64,000 nt of DNA from NCBI GenBank assembly GCA_011947345.1, contig JAAVTG010000152.1, positions 124,001 to 188,000 on the forward strand, written 5' to 3'. A program made the translations under genes and the position numbers. The notes beneath the pieces were generated by a model. The model was not told the origin of the DNA. It was given only the letters and a program-made list of their open reading frames with translations, and made no database searches. Within the stretch, counting starts at the first letter, position 1. Every line of letters starts with the position of its first letter. Shown piece after piece: positions 44,020-55,893 of this stretch. The DNA comes from Phytophthora quininea. Taxonomy: Eukaryota > Oomycota > Peronosporomycetes > Peronosporales > Peronosporaceae.

Positions 44020-47000
44020 GTGAAGAAGCTGCTTTCGTGTGGAAAGCAGAAAACCACGCGCAAAAAGAAGTGTCGGAGCCAGAGCGAAAGTCTCTGCGTC
44101 TCTAAGGTAAACTGCCTAAAGAAGTGGGTCTTCAGGACGTGGGGGCGTCGATATTCTCAAGTCAAGAAGTCACCTCCTCAGAGTCAGCCTGTTGAAGAAC
44201 CAGAAGTCGAGGATCGAAGTAAAGAGTCCACGATTCCTGTATCTCCGGCTCAAAGCGTTGGCTCAAGGATGGACGAGCTTGAGGAGAAGCGCGCCGTCAC
44301 CCCGAATATGAACGTGAACGAGACTGAGAGCAGCGGAAGTGCTCAAGCGTTTCAGCTGGCACTGGCAGTTCGAGGAGCTGAAGTCGAAGAAGAGTGGTCC
44401 GAGAACCCTGAGTCCCAGGATGTCGGAAACCAAGAGTTGGTCCTTCATCCGAGTCCCGGGCGCCAAGATATTCCGACAACAGATACTGCGCCACGTCGTG
44501 AAGCCGTTCCTCGGGAGTCGCCTGCGGGCGAAGCCCAAGGTGGTGGTGGTGACTCTGGTTCTCGGGATCAGGGCCTCGTCGTGGCGCCTACTGTTGAAGA
44601 GCTGCATGCGAAGTGCGTCTGGATTCAACTGAGTAGCTGGATCCGAGCCCCTGGAAACTTGGTGCGAGGACGTATAGTAGTCTACAGCTGGACTGGGCCA
44701 GTTAACATCGAGCCATGTGTCCAAGCTGCAATTAAGACCAACCTGTACTTGACCAGTGCTTTCGACCTCAGCAACTTGGACGAGGTCTGGATCAATCGCC
44801 TCAGGCCAAGACGGTGCGGAATCCCCGTCATCAAGAACATGTATACAACTGCAGTGGAGCTTACCAAGTTTGCTCCCCGCGAAGTTGTGGCGGTGATTCA
44901 GACACTATTGTGGAACTCTGGTTTCGAGTTCGTGAACATGATCTTTGGATTTCAGAAAAGTGGTACGGCTGGAGTCGCTGATGGGCTCGTTTATCGTCTA
45001 GCTCTGGAGCTGCAAGGCTACCTTGCGATGGAGCTAAACGAGTGGTGCAGGATTACACGGGAAGTTCCCGAGCGGGTGCACATGAATAACGAGAACCGGC
45101 AGTCCAGCCAACTGCCCCAGATTGAACAAATCCCCAGAAGCCGAAATCGAGAGTTCCACATAAGTGATGCGCTTGGCGCTGAGTCCATCCAGAAGCTGAA
45201 CTTGTCCGGGATCAGCGTTCAAGGGACCGAGAGTTCCAGAGGTTCTGAGCCTGTGGATATGGACGACGTGTCTTATCCATCAGCCGAGAGCTCGCCTCAA
45301 GGGTCTGATCAGACGGTGAGTACGCAGGAGGGTGGATCATCATTGTCTGCTATCTCGGTGGGACACAGTGCGGCATCGCACATGCCTATGCTGACCTCTG
45401 CTGGCGTCGTGCACAGAGATGCTGTTCTACGAGGTGTGCTCCAAGGTTCCAGTGGAGGAGGCGGCGGAGGAATGTTAGTCATTCAGCCTAATCCAGCTTA
45501 CCAAGCCCCGGCAGTCTTAAATCCTGAGAGTTTGAAAAGGCTGACTCATGGATCGAGAGAATCTGGGCTCAGGCAGCTGGTGGATGCCGATGAAGACATG
45601 GACGGAGACATGGATGAAGACGAGAAGATGTTGGAGCACGACGATACTCCTAGTGAGCGACGCCCATCTCGGCATTCATCGAAGTCACGACGGACGTCTG
45701 CCCATTCGAGTCGCAGAGCTCCAAGTTCTTATGCTGGTTCAACAGGATCGGCACAGATTGCAGTGGACTTGCTTCACAATCAGCAAGAAGAAAATCGTTT
45801 ACAGAAGGAGGAGCTGGATCGCCTTAGGGCGGAGCAGCAGGCCCTCAGGGAAGCTAGTCTGCAGTCTGAATTCGAGAAGCAGAGGATGGTGGACCAGCAA
45901 CGCTGGGGAGCCGAGTTCCAGAATCATGTGAACTGAGCTGCTCTTGCCGAGGCAGAGTTGAAGGAGGCCAAGGCCAGACTTCAGACCCAATTTACTGAGA
46001 ACGAGGAATCCAGGACGGTGGGCCAGAACGCTGAAACTCTGGTTCGAGACATGGAAGAACGCCTAGCCGCATAGCTGGAGGCCGATCGACAAGTCTATGA
46101 ACATAATGTGACGGCGCTCAAGCAGAAGCATGATGCCGAAGCTGACGCGTTCCGGAGTCATGTCCTCGAAGAAGCCAAGCGTCATATCTCTGAGCAAATG
46201 ACTAGTGTACACCGTCAAATCCAGAAATTGGAAGTGGAGCGAGCTCAAGAAAGGGAGGCCGCAGAGAACATGCAGAGATATCAATCCGGCAGGATCAAAG
46301 AACTGGAAGAATCTGTGGAATAGTGCCCCGGGAGAAAGCGGGCGCGTTGGCGCTGTACGGTGCCGAGGTTGATGGAAGGCGACGAACCGGAAGCCGACGG
46401 GAACGCTGACGGGGTGATGGGCTGTGTGACACGCGTCTGAGTCCAATGCATCGTGGGATCAGGCTGACCCGACGATCGACCCGGGCGCCTGTCTATGCAA
46501 ATCCTGTCAACCCAAACCCCGTCATGAAAAACTCCGCCACATCGGAGTCATGTTTACGGAACGCAAATCAGGTTGAAGGTGCGTAGTGGAGGCCCGACAG
46601 AAGTAGAGTTAGGCATGGAACGGTAGGTTAGCAAACAGAGGGAGTCAGTAGCCAGTAGCAAGGACACACGATAGGTAAGGACTCAGTCCCGAAATTTCTC
46701 TGAACCACAAAGACCTTCAGTCTTCTCTGCGGATCTCAAGGTTCTGGGGAACCACCAAGCGCCAGCAAGTCGAGCCGCAAGAAACACGTGGCCCCCTGTC
46801 GCTCGCAGGTTCGGGTACTCACCCTTCAACCCCGTGCCCAACAGGAGGGACACGTTAAACTATACCGCCTATGTGCGCCCGATAACGCGCTGCCCAAGGC
46901 GAAAAAAGCACTAATCCGATAATCGCCGTACACAAGACCCGCGTCGGACCGATAACGCCGCACGCCCAAGGAACCGACGTCCTGAGAACAGGAGAAACGT

Positions 47001-48831
47001 CCCCCAACTCTGAAGCCTGCAACGACTTGGGCCTGTATCGTCGGAGATACGCTACTCCAACAACCGGGAAATTGCTCGACGAGTTTGTGCGAGGACGAGC
47101 TTACGGCTTTCCGTGAGGGCGCTACTCCACAAATCTCGTAGTCAGAGATCCAGTCCTGACGACGCTGCTGCAGCATCTCCAAAAACTGTGGCTTCTCAAT
47201 TCCAGAGTTCCTCAACTTCTGGCTTAGAGACGAAGCATGTTGCCAGCCCGCCAATCTGGGATCCTTCGCTGCAAGTACGAGCCGATCAGATCTTGGCTGC
47301 TCAGCTACAAGAGACTCTCAGAAATACGACGGTTCCCCAGGACTCTAAAGTGGGCGTTGCTGACTCGACCTCAAACGAAGGGTACTTGGATCAAGTGATC
47401 CGAGAACACGCTAGTCGAGGAAGATCAAGCACTCGCACTGTCCAGTCGACGAAGTCTCCTGGTGAGCTGAAAGATGATTCTCTTGAGGATGACAAGTCTG
47501 ATAAGAAGCCTCGGAAACCTCAGAAGCCCAAGAAGGCGAAGAAGTCGGAAAAGGGGCGCAAGAGGTCCAAAACTCCGGACTCCTCAGATCCTGAATCGGA
47601 TCCGAGCTCAAGCTCGAGTTCGAGCGACTCAGACTCCGATGATGGCTCGTCGGGGAGCTCGACGTCAGAAGATGAGGATGACTGTGGCCGGCGGAACGTG
47701 AGTCAGACAACCAGAGATGGGTCCATGATCTTCTCTTACCGACCGCACATCAGCCACGATGCTCTGAAGCAATTCGACGAGTATGCTCCCCTTGTGGAAC
47801 GCAGCGGTTGGTTCGATCGCTTCAAGGACATGGCTACTCAAGGCAATTGGACATCTCAAGAGAAGATCAGACAGCTGAAATCCAAGTTTTCGGCAAACCT
47901 GAGATACTGGTTTACTCAACTGGAATCTCACAGCTGGAAGAAGGTGTCTAAGAAGTTCGAGAAGCAGTACTGCAAGACGAAGTTGTCTCACCCTCAGACG
48001 TATTACACTCTGACGATGAAAGACAGCGAGACACCTCTGGAATTCTGGTACCGGTTGAACGCTGCAGTCTCTAAGGCCAAGGCCAAATACCGACATCCTC
48101 GAGTCTAACGAAAGTGACACCTCGAAAGATTCGTGTCAAGATTCACGAGCGAGGGGTTGAGGACAGCTTTGGAAGCAGCCCTCCTAGCGGACAAAGCTGT
48201 GCACCGCGATAATGATCACGAATCTCGTAATTCCAAGATTTCAGACGGAAGAGCGGGTAACATCGATCGTGGCAATTTCCGATCCAAGAGTCAAGGCAGA
48301 GATCGTGCCTGTGCAGCTCAGGATGACTTTGAAGGTGATGGTGAGCGACATGTTCGCATCTCGGATCCTGAATCTCAGAAATCGGAAGCAGAGAGGGCCA
48401 TGGTCTCGCAAGAGCGTCATCAGAGTTTGAGTGCAGCACCGAATAGCACGCCTTGTCCCAAAGTTTCTGCATCTGCGCTTCCGAGTGAGGTGTACCGAGC
48501 TTTGGAGATCATGGGGTGGAGGCCGGATCAGCAATCCAGAAACTCTGGGTTTGACGATTCCAGAATGAACTTGTTCTGCGAGAATTGCCGTCGCTTCGGT
48601 CATTCAAACGACAGCTGTTGGGCCGACATTGTCTGCGGGTGCTGCCATGAACAAGGTCATCCAACGCTGAAATGCAAGACGCCGCTGTTCCATCGGCCGG
48701 GATTATGTCGTGACTGGAAAGTGCCCCAGGATATCAAGGACTTAGCGCATCAAGGTGCGCTGGAGTTGCCGACACAGATCCTGGACAAGTCGTTGCCTGA
48801 CGCTAAGACGGGGATGTCGTTAAACGACTAG
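44020..48831 (+). mobile_element. Giant gag of LTR retrotransposon, pol missing
   Basis: One frame (open from 44020, first ATG 44269) runs through the region apart from TGA 45934, TAG ~46072, a nested solo LTR (46314-47131), TAA 48106 and TGA ~48115. Excising the solo LTR keeps frame (KELEES into RSQRSSPDD). The ~1,330-codon product has an N-terminal Ser/Glu-rich part, a globular part (44600-45060), a Ser/Asp-rich linker, a long coiled coil (45780-46310), a Lys/Ser/Asp-rich linker (47470-47690), a retro-gag domain (ALKQFDEYAPLVERSGWFD, YWFTQLESHSWKKV, LEFWYRLNAAV) and two CCHC knuckles (CENCRRFGHSNDSC, CGCCHEQGHPTLKC at ~48577-48675). No protease, RT or integrase follows. Either 3'-truncated or a gag-only non-autonomous element. 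Confidence 0.8.
46314..47131. mobile_element. Solo LTR nested in gag, 4-bp TSD AATC
   Basis: 818 bp with termini TGTGGAATAGTGCCC and GGGCGCTACTCCACA, which are near-perfect inverted repeats of each other. AATC flanks both sides (46310-46313 and 47132-47135). Removing it plus one AATC restores the gag frame, so boundaries are exact. Confidence 0.9.
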
Positions 48832-48928
48832 GCCTGCTGAACGGGGATTCAGTACGTGCCAGGCCTAATACCCCTGTTTGTCTTGTGTATGTCGGACCGA
48901 CGATTATCAAACAGCGAGATAACACTCA

Positions 48929-50960
48929 ATGCATAACTGCTTTAGCTCAAGATTCCACAATTCCTGGATGTCTAGGAAGGTGTGGAGTTGGACGATAACT
49001 TCGGCTGCATCGAGTTATTCAAGGCAATTTACGGTCTCAAATAGGCTTCACAGGTTTGGAACGAAACTTTTGCCTAATACGTTCGCTCCATCGGCTTTCG
49101 CGCTTCATCCTATGATCCATGTCTCTATATCAAAGTTATCGACTGCAAGTGCGTGCTGCTGCTAGTGTATGTGGACGACATCTTAATGACAGGAAGCTGT
49201 GCCGACCTAATTGCTGAAGTCAAGCGCCAACTCAAGACACGCTTTGAGATGACCGATAGTGGCAAGTGCAAGTTTATTCTTGGCATCGAAGTGGTCGACA
49301 ATGCTGATGCCAGTGTGACTTTGTGCCAGCTTCGCTACATCCGCGACATTTTGGAGCGCTTTGGCATGGACAAGTGCAAACCTGCTTCGAGTCCGGTGGA
49401 CATTAGCACCAAGCTTGTTCCGATCGACGCACCGACGAAGTTGGACGCACCTTTTCGCGAGGCCGTTGGCGCACTCATGCACTTGATGACTTCGACTCGC
49501 CCGGACATTGCTTTTGCTGTGGGTACGTTTCACAATTTATGGAGAACCCTTAAGTCGAACACTGGATTGCAGTGAAACGATTTTCGCTATCTTCAGGGCA
49601 CCAAGTCGCACGGAATTCGCTTTTCGCCGAGCAAAAACGTTAATTTTTTGGCTACTTAGATGCTGACTGGGCCGGCGGCGCGAGCGATCGCAAGTCGACT
49701 TCCGGCTACCTTTTCCAACTTGTTGGCGGGCCAGTATCGTGGGGCTCCAAGAAACAATTGTGATATAGCGATTCTCCAAGGATCGCAGCAGCCAGCTATC
49801 GCCTCTACTATTGGCGAAATCAAGTTTTTGGGCCAATCCTAGGACCGGACAAAGGTTCGTTAAACTCCAGGGTGTCGCTACCCTGGGTGCCACTATACCG
49901 AGGTGGTCGCTACTCCGAAGGTTCGTCCGTCGCGAGGCTGAATGAGTGGCCCTGCTAGCACCGACCATATTTCACTTGATATTTGTATAGAATCATCGGG
50001 AAGAGTAGATTCAGAGAGAGTAAGAGCCCGCGAGGGCGATACAAACAGAGCAGATATTTCCCCTTACTACCCAAGCGGCCAAGCGTCCTAGGTAAGCACC
50101 TTGCCCTGTTGTTGTGGGTTATGCCTGCCAGCGAACACAGACCTTCATGAAGTGAGTGTTCGTTTGGTCAGGCCAAGAGTGAAGAGTGGTAGTTAGAGTA
50201 TATTTTGGTTTGGCCCTATTAATAGGGAGTGTTGGGCGAAAGCCCTTGTGTGGAGTGCTAGTCGCATTCCAACGTGACTTCCAGCCGGAGTTATACTCCG
50301 GCGCCCCAAGAGAGTCCAAGGGACTAGGCAACCTTCGTCTGCTGGTGCCACGGGGTTTTGAGTGCGTGAGAGAGTGTTTGGACGTATAGGCGAAGGCCCG
50401 TGCCTGTTACGCTCATGTATATTGCTAGCAAGCGTAGTCAGTGGGCGAAGGACACACCGGCTCGGGCAGGGTCGGATCTGGTTCCTTCAGATCACGCCCA
50501 ACATCCGCCTGACGATCTGGAAGGTGTATTGTTGTGTGCGGAAGCTCGCTGCTACCCTAGCGAAAGTTCAGTGGATTCCTACAGCACACAATCAAGTGTG
50601 TCGCTGTCTACGAGCGAAGCCGAATACATCGCACTGAGTCTGGCGATCCAAGAAGGCAAATGGGTGCACCCACTTTTGTGCAAGATTTTGGCGGCTGCGG
50701 GAGTAGCGACTCTGAACTTGACAATTTTCGAAGATATCCAGTCCTGCATCAAGATGACCAAGAACCCTGTAAACCATGGTCACGCCAAGTACACTGTCAT
50801 CAAGTGCCACCACATCCGTGACGAAGTCAAGCGCGGTGAAGTGACTGTGGAGTACTGCGAGACTGCGACCATGCTGGCGGACATCTTGACTAAGGCGTTC
50901 CCCGGACCTCGCCACAACGAACTCACGGCGGCACTTCGCGTTCACGCGTGTTCGCGTTGA
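48929..50960 (+). mobile_element. Copia (Ty1-like) retrotransposon, 3' half of pol
   Basis: RT C-terminal half: GCIELFKAIYGLK, VWNETFA, LLLVYVDDILMTGS (active site YVDD at ~49168), FILGIEVVDN, then RNase H: YLDADWAGGASDRKSTSGYL, WGSKKQ, [nested LTR], SVSLSTSEAEYIALSLAIQE, HIRDEVKRGEVTVEYC and ADILTKAFPGPRH to TGA at 50958-50960. TAG at ~49042, TAA at ~49069 and others break it. gag, protease and integrase are missing upstream, where the giant gag ends. Confidence 0.85.
49759..50588. mobile_element. Solo LTR nested in Copia RNase H, 4-bp TSD CAAT
   Basis: 830 bp beginning TGTGATATAGCG and ending CCTACAGCACA, flanked by CAAT at 49755-49758 and 50589-50592. Excision with one CAAT restores WGSKKQ-SSVSLSTSEAEY of the Copia RNase H. 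Termini are imperfect inverted repeats. Confidence 0.88.
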
Positions 50961-50966
50961 GGGGCG

Positions 50967-51189
50967 TGTTGCAGGTTACGGGTTTATTGGTACCCATACC
51001 GGTCCAACTTGACCACGCGTGATTACGGTACATTATTTACGCTGCCACTGATTAGACGCGCAGGGTGATTGGACGAGTGGGTGTGCACCTTTGTGCCCGC
51101 CAGGTTAACATTTTAAATGAACTCTCACTTTCTCATTTCATTCCTCCCCTCAAGTGACTGCAATTCCTCGTGGCCAAGCCCGTTCGACA
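50967..51189 (+). repeat. Copia 3' LTR, 223 bp
   Basis: TGTTGCAGGTTACGGG to CCCGTTCGACA, directly after the Copia stop codon and a short purine tract GAGGGGCG (PPT). A solo copy is at 60435-60658. Confidence 0.88.
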
Positions 51190-53019
51190 GTTTTCAGGGG
51201 ATTTTCACTAAAGGACAGTCCATCTATCTGCCTCCAGCCACCTCTTCCAATACATATCCCGCTCAAAGTGTTTTCCGAGTCTGACAAGTCTTGCCAACCA
51301 AACAAAATGTCAGGCAGATACCTTCATGCTTTGCCCTGAGAGAGCTATCCTCCAACCATCCCAGCACGATAAGCGTTGTGTGCATATCGTTCACAACTCA
51401 CTTTTGTAAAAATCCAAATGTAGTAGAAATACGGAATGTCGAGCAAATGTGCATGAACTATCTTAACAACAGCAGAAATTGCCACGAAACCAACGCGGTG
51501 ACAATAACAACGTTTCAAAATTCAATTTTGTGACTGTTCTGTCGTACTTAGCGTCCACTCAACCCTGTGAGGCTACGAGAGCAGCCGCTGCGACCGTAAC
51601 GCTGTCAAAAATTATCACTACAGCCTCTTTGCGAGAATCCATGCTTTTTATCTGCGCAACTTAACGTAGCTAACGAAAAGTGTCACCACCCCCAGAGGTA
51701 GGAATAAAACGCCTTTTATGGATGCTAGGTGTTTACGGTGATATTATATCGATTCATTAAATCCCGATACGAATAAACCAGGGCATTATCATACTTGCTG
51801 TTACAGGTAAAGTAGTATAGTCAGGTTGACCTATTCGGATCAAGGAGGGCAAAACATTTAACGCGCTACAGAAGCAAACCCAATAGGGGAGTCAAGATTG
51901 AGAAATGGTACAAAAATATCACCACTCATGCGCCGGCGAAATGACCTGCAGCGAAAACAAATATCAGAATTCAGTGAGTTGACATTTTGCGGTTGACCAT
52001 CACTCTGCGACTTCAACACAGAAGATGTGCTTGAAGTCGAAGAGCACATGAATTTATGATCTCATTACTAGAGCCTAGATTTCGCAGCCCTCGGCGCAAC
52101 TGGTGTTGTGCGAGCCTTGTGGTGGTTCCAGCAACGATTCACAGTGTCTGTAGCGACAAGTGTGCATGCAGTTAGTTGCTCGAGCCTGTAGAGAGCAAGA
52201 GGAGGTGTGTCACCAAACAGGGGAGGGTGTAGGAGGAGCGATATCTGCGACTGCTGCGTGCTACGGCCAAAAATTCGAGACTGAGCGCGAAATGACTCGT
52301 CGGACGGTCGAAATGGCCGAACATTTTTATATGGTTTAGCCTTATGGGTAAGCCATTTCGCAAAATAAAATGGCCAGTTACTATAAAAATATGACCACCG
52401 TCGAGCTATGAAAATCACCTCTGAAACGCCAATTCAACCCCCCTTATTATATATTAATTTTATACTCAACTGACAAAATAGCCACCACTTTTCTCATACT
52501 GTTACCTGCTATCAATACGAATATAGTTCAGAGGAATGTTATCTTTTGGAACAGTATTTTGTTCAGTGAAAAGGATACAAACATTTAAAATAGCTCAGTT
52601 TTAGGTTCGTAACATCGCTTCTAAAACTATAATATCTAATTTGTAAATAATACGTTTAGTTCAAGCCGTATGAAAATTATATGTTTATCCTAATTAAAAC
52701 ATTTTAACTATTTTGTTGAAAATACAGGTCTATAGATTAAACTTCGCAAAACATGAATCAATAGTTAAGCTAACATAAAGAGCCAGGGACAGTATTTTTT
52801 TGTAGCCTGCAGGCAACGCTTCATCTACGCTCAGCAAAAAAAATATGAAAGCAAGAAGCATAAGGACGAGACCTCCTAGCTAGACAGGTTAGATCAACGC
52901 TCTCCATATCAGCGTAAATAAAAGAGAAAGCTATTAGCGCCAAGTCAAAACTTTGCGACTGCAGTTTATAGCTCGTGAAAAATGCTGGAATTTATCACTT
53001 TTGCTTTTCATAGCGGTGG
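51190..53019. other. AT-rich non-coding interval
   Basis: Only short ORFs without domains (e.g. 51479-51664, minus 52068-52418). From 52430 to 53000 strongly AT-rich. No RNA gene or repeat pattern recognised. Confidence 0.5.
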
Positions 53020-53160
53020 GGGTTTCAGAACGACAAACGGAAGAAGCTTCGGAAGCTGCAAGATACAGAGGTCACCTTTAAGCACTTCCATAGACGCAAA
53101 AAAAGCTCAAGATTAAAGCAGTTCCTTTTCTTTTATAAATGAAAACAATGTCAAGGACTT
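53020..53160 (+). repeat. Inverted copy of 36440-36570
   Basis: Contains GAAGCTGCAAGATACAGAGG, CACTTCCATAGACGC and CAGTTCCTTTTC, the reverse complement of the segment next to hAT copy 1. Here it continues without a break into 53160-53300, which itself matches (inverted) 61140-61264 next to hAT copy 2. Confidence 0.7.
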
Positions 53161-53404
53161 ACATTCCTGGACACAATATTACGGCCACCGCGTTTTTGCT
53201 TATACCTTTTGTCTATTATGAACTCCAGCTCGCTGGTTAGATATGAGACTGCGGGACACCAAACGATACTAATCAACCATTTAGAGTTTTCGAGATAAAC
53301 GCCTTTGAAGTTGACCGACCGAAAATGGTACGTAAGTGAATTACCCAGCTAGAGGCCATTTTCCATTTTCAAAAATTCGGTGAAGTGTTTTGCCAGCAGC
53401 AACC

Positions 53405-55349
53405 ATGGAAGAACTTGCAGCTTACACGTCTGGAGCGGCTGTCGTTGACGGGGAAAGCAGCGAATTGACGTGTCTCGACCAGAGCTACGACCATCGCCCT
53501 CACAAGCCTGACGCCAGTGGGCCTGACAAGGCGGATAGTGCGGCTACATACACGGCGGTGAGTGAGGAGGACGATCACGAAGACGATCACGAAGCTGACG
53601 GCGCCAGCAGTGAAGTCGGTGACAGTGATGAGTTGGACGATAGGGGGACGAGGACTTCACCCCCGATTCTCAAGCGTCTAGCGAGGACGAAGAGCCTCTT
53701 ACAGCAGAGAGCGCCGAGACTGACAACGGTGCAGGTGGGGATGAGGACATTAGTATCTATCTGATGAACCACGATCTGCAGCAGGAAGTTAGCTCGATTA
53801 TTCAGGCCGACGAGTGCAAAAACCGCTGCGTTGAGGGCAAGGCGAAGGAGCTGGAGTCGTTCGTGTGTTCCCTGTCCACGATGAGCAGAGACGAAAAGAC
53901 AATTAGCCTGAGCACACTGCTGGGGACATTAATGCAGATTCCTGTCGATCGAGCACGTAGTTATGGACTCCGCGCCAAGTTCAACTACTACCTTCCGTTT
54001 GTTGGCAAGGTTTGCCGACCTACGTTTGCTCGCTGCTATGGAATAACTCCGCTTCTGTGCAGCGTTACAAAAGCACATTCGTGATGGAAATATCGGGGCC
54101 AAGGCCCATGGCAACAAGTTGAACAAGAATGCAGCCGCAGTGGATTTGGTGTGGCTGGTCAAGTGGTTCAAGGAGTTCGCGGAAGAAGTGGGCGAGGTGG
54201 TGCCTGTGCGAATGCAGAAGACCAAGAAAGGTGTTGTGAAGAGGTACTACAGCAGTGAGATGTATACACTGGTGCCTGCACACTTCACGTGGGACGTGAT
54301 CTACGACGAGATGCACACCTATGTAGAGCAGATCCGCCTCCAGGTGCGCGAGCCGGCCCGTTCGACGCTGAGAAAGCTGCTGACCCTTCACTGCCCGACG
54401 GTTCGCATTCGGTCGCCGAGGAGCAATGTGTGCGACGTCTGCTCGATCTACCAGGCCAACATGCGAAGCGGTACTACTGCTGACAAATCGGAGGCACTGG
54501 GAAGACACAAAGGCAGTGATCAGATCAACTCGATGCTGGAGCATTTTCTGCGGACCAAGATCTTGGATGAGGGCAAGACACGCTTGACTATTTACGCGGA
54601 CAACTGTTCAGGTCAAAACAAAAACAACTACGTAATCAAGTTCTTGCTGGCGCAGGTTGACATGGGGATGTTGAAGCATGTTGATTACAAGTTTTATGTG
54701 AAAGGCCACACAAAAATTCCTGCGACCGCGGATTCGGTCACATTCGCAAGCATTTTGCTTCTGGCGAGTGCTACACTGTGGCGCATGCAGTGGATATAGT
54801 GAAAGAAGCAGCCGTGAACTCGGTCACCGTCCACATTCCCCGTGGAAGCGAGCAATTTAAAACCTACAAAGAAGTGCTGACGGAGCTGTACAAGCGTTTG
54901 GAGGGGATTCAGCAGTTCCAGATTTTTCGATGGATGAGTCCAGCCCGGGTGGTGTCTCCTGCCAAAAGGGTCCTGACGATGAACCGGTGATCAAGAACCT
55001 GCGCCGTAAGATTGACGACCGTCTCACGACAAAGGCGAAGGTGACGACAATGATGACCGAACACGTGGAAGTACTCCCAGCTCCGCCTCCAAATGTGGAA
55101 AAGCGGGAGAGCATTTATAATAATATCTGTCCGTACGTGCCGGAGGGATTTCGAAGCGATCGTCTCTACGCTTAACTTACCGAGCAGGAAGGAGTAGACG
55201 CAATAGCTGCGAAGCAGGCGCATCTGGCGCACCGTGCAGCTATGGCAAAAGCTGTGAAGGCAAATTATGATCGTCGCGGACGAGAGGAGGTGAAGAAGGA
55301 CACTGGCGGAGCTCCAGCGAAGAAGCGCAAGACACCGCGCAAGAAGTAG
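53405..55349 (+). mobile_element. DUF7869-like DDE transposase gene
   Basis: ATG 53405 starts an acidic N-terminal part (EEDDHEDDHEADGASSE), followed by YLMNHDLQQEVSSIIQADEC, GLRAKFNYYLPFVGKVCR, a mixed alpha/beta region (WLVKWFKEFAEEVGEVVPV), a Cys pair (SNVCDVCSIYQ) and the hallmark LTIYADNCSGQNKNNYVIKF (54583-54640), then KGHTK...CDRGFG (~54710-54745). It ends in a basic KKRKTPRKK tail. The frame changes at about 53650, 54045, 54075, 54715 and 54925, each at a G, A or T run that is one base short. TAA at 55173 is a true in-frame stop. With the runs corrected, an almost full-length transposase of ~645 residues is implied. Confidence 0.7.
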
Positions 55350-55893
55350 TTGAGATTTAGTTGCAGATGTTACTGGTAAATTGAAATGATACTTACCTAT
55401 GCGCTGTATATGATTTCGAAATTTGTAAAAATATCAAGCATTACACTTGGCTACATCGTTTAAAGGACAATTTGGAGCTACTAGAGTTCGATTTATCTAA
55501 AATGGAGACCATCATGCGATTCCTTGAACGATTTTACCCCTAATTCGCCAATAAAAAAATCGACTTTGCGCCTCGTAGCCGAAATATTTTTTCCGTCGAC
55601 CGATTTCTCGAAAACGGCTTAATAGATTTCTTCGCTTGGGGCTCAACGGAAAGAGGAGACGCTCCGCTTTACAATGGTGTGCTCAATCGCGATTCGTAGC
55701 TTGGTTGATTGGTAAGGTTTTGTTTGTCGCAGTCTCTTATGTCTTGCAGACATCTACAAAGTACATATTGTCAATTCCGTCCAAACTTGCCGAAATAGTG
55801 CGATTTGCATGTCTCAACAAAATCGTCGATCAACCGACGTAGCAACACTATTGGCTAATATTCGCTGGCAAGAGTGATGGTCAGGAAGTTGAA

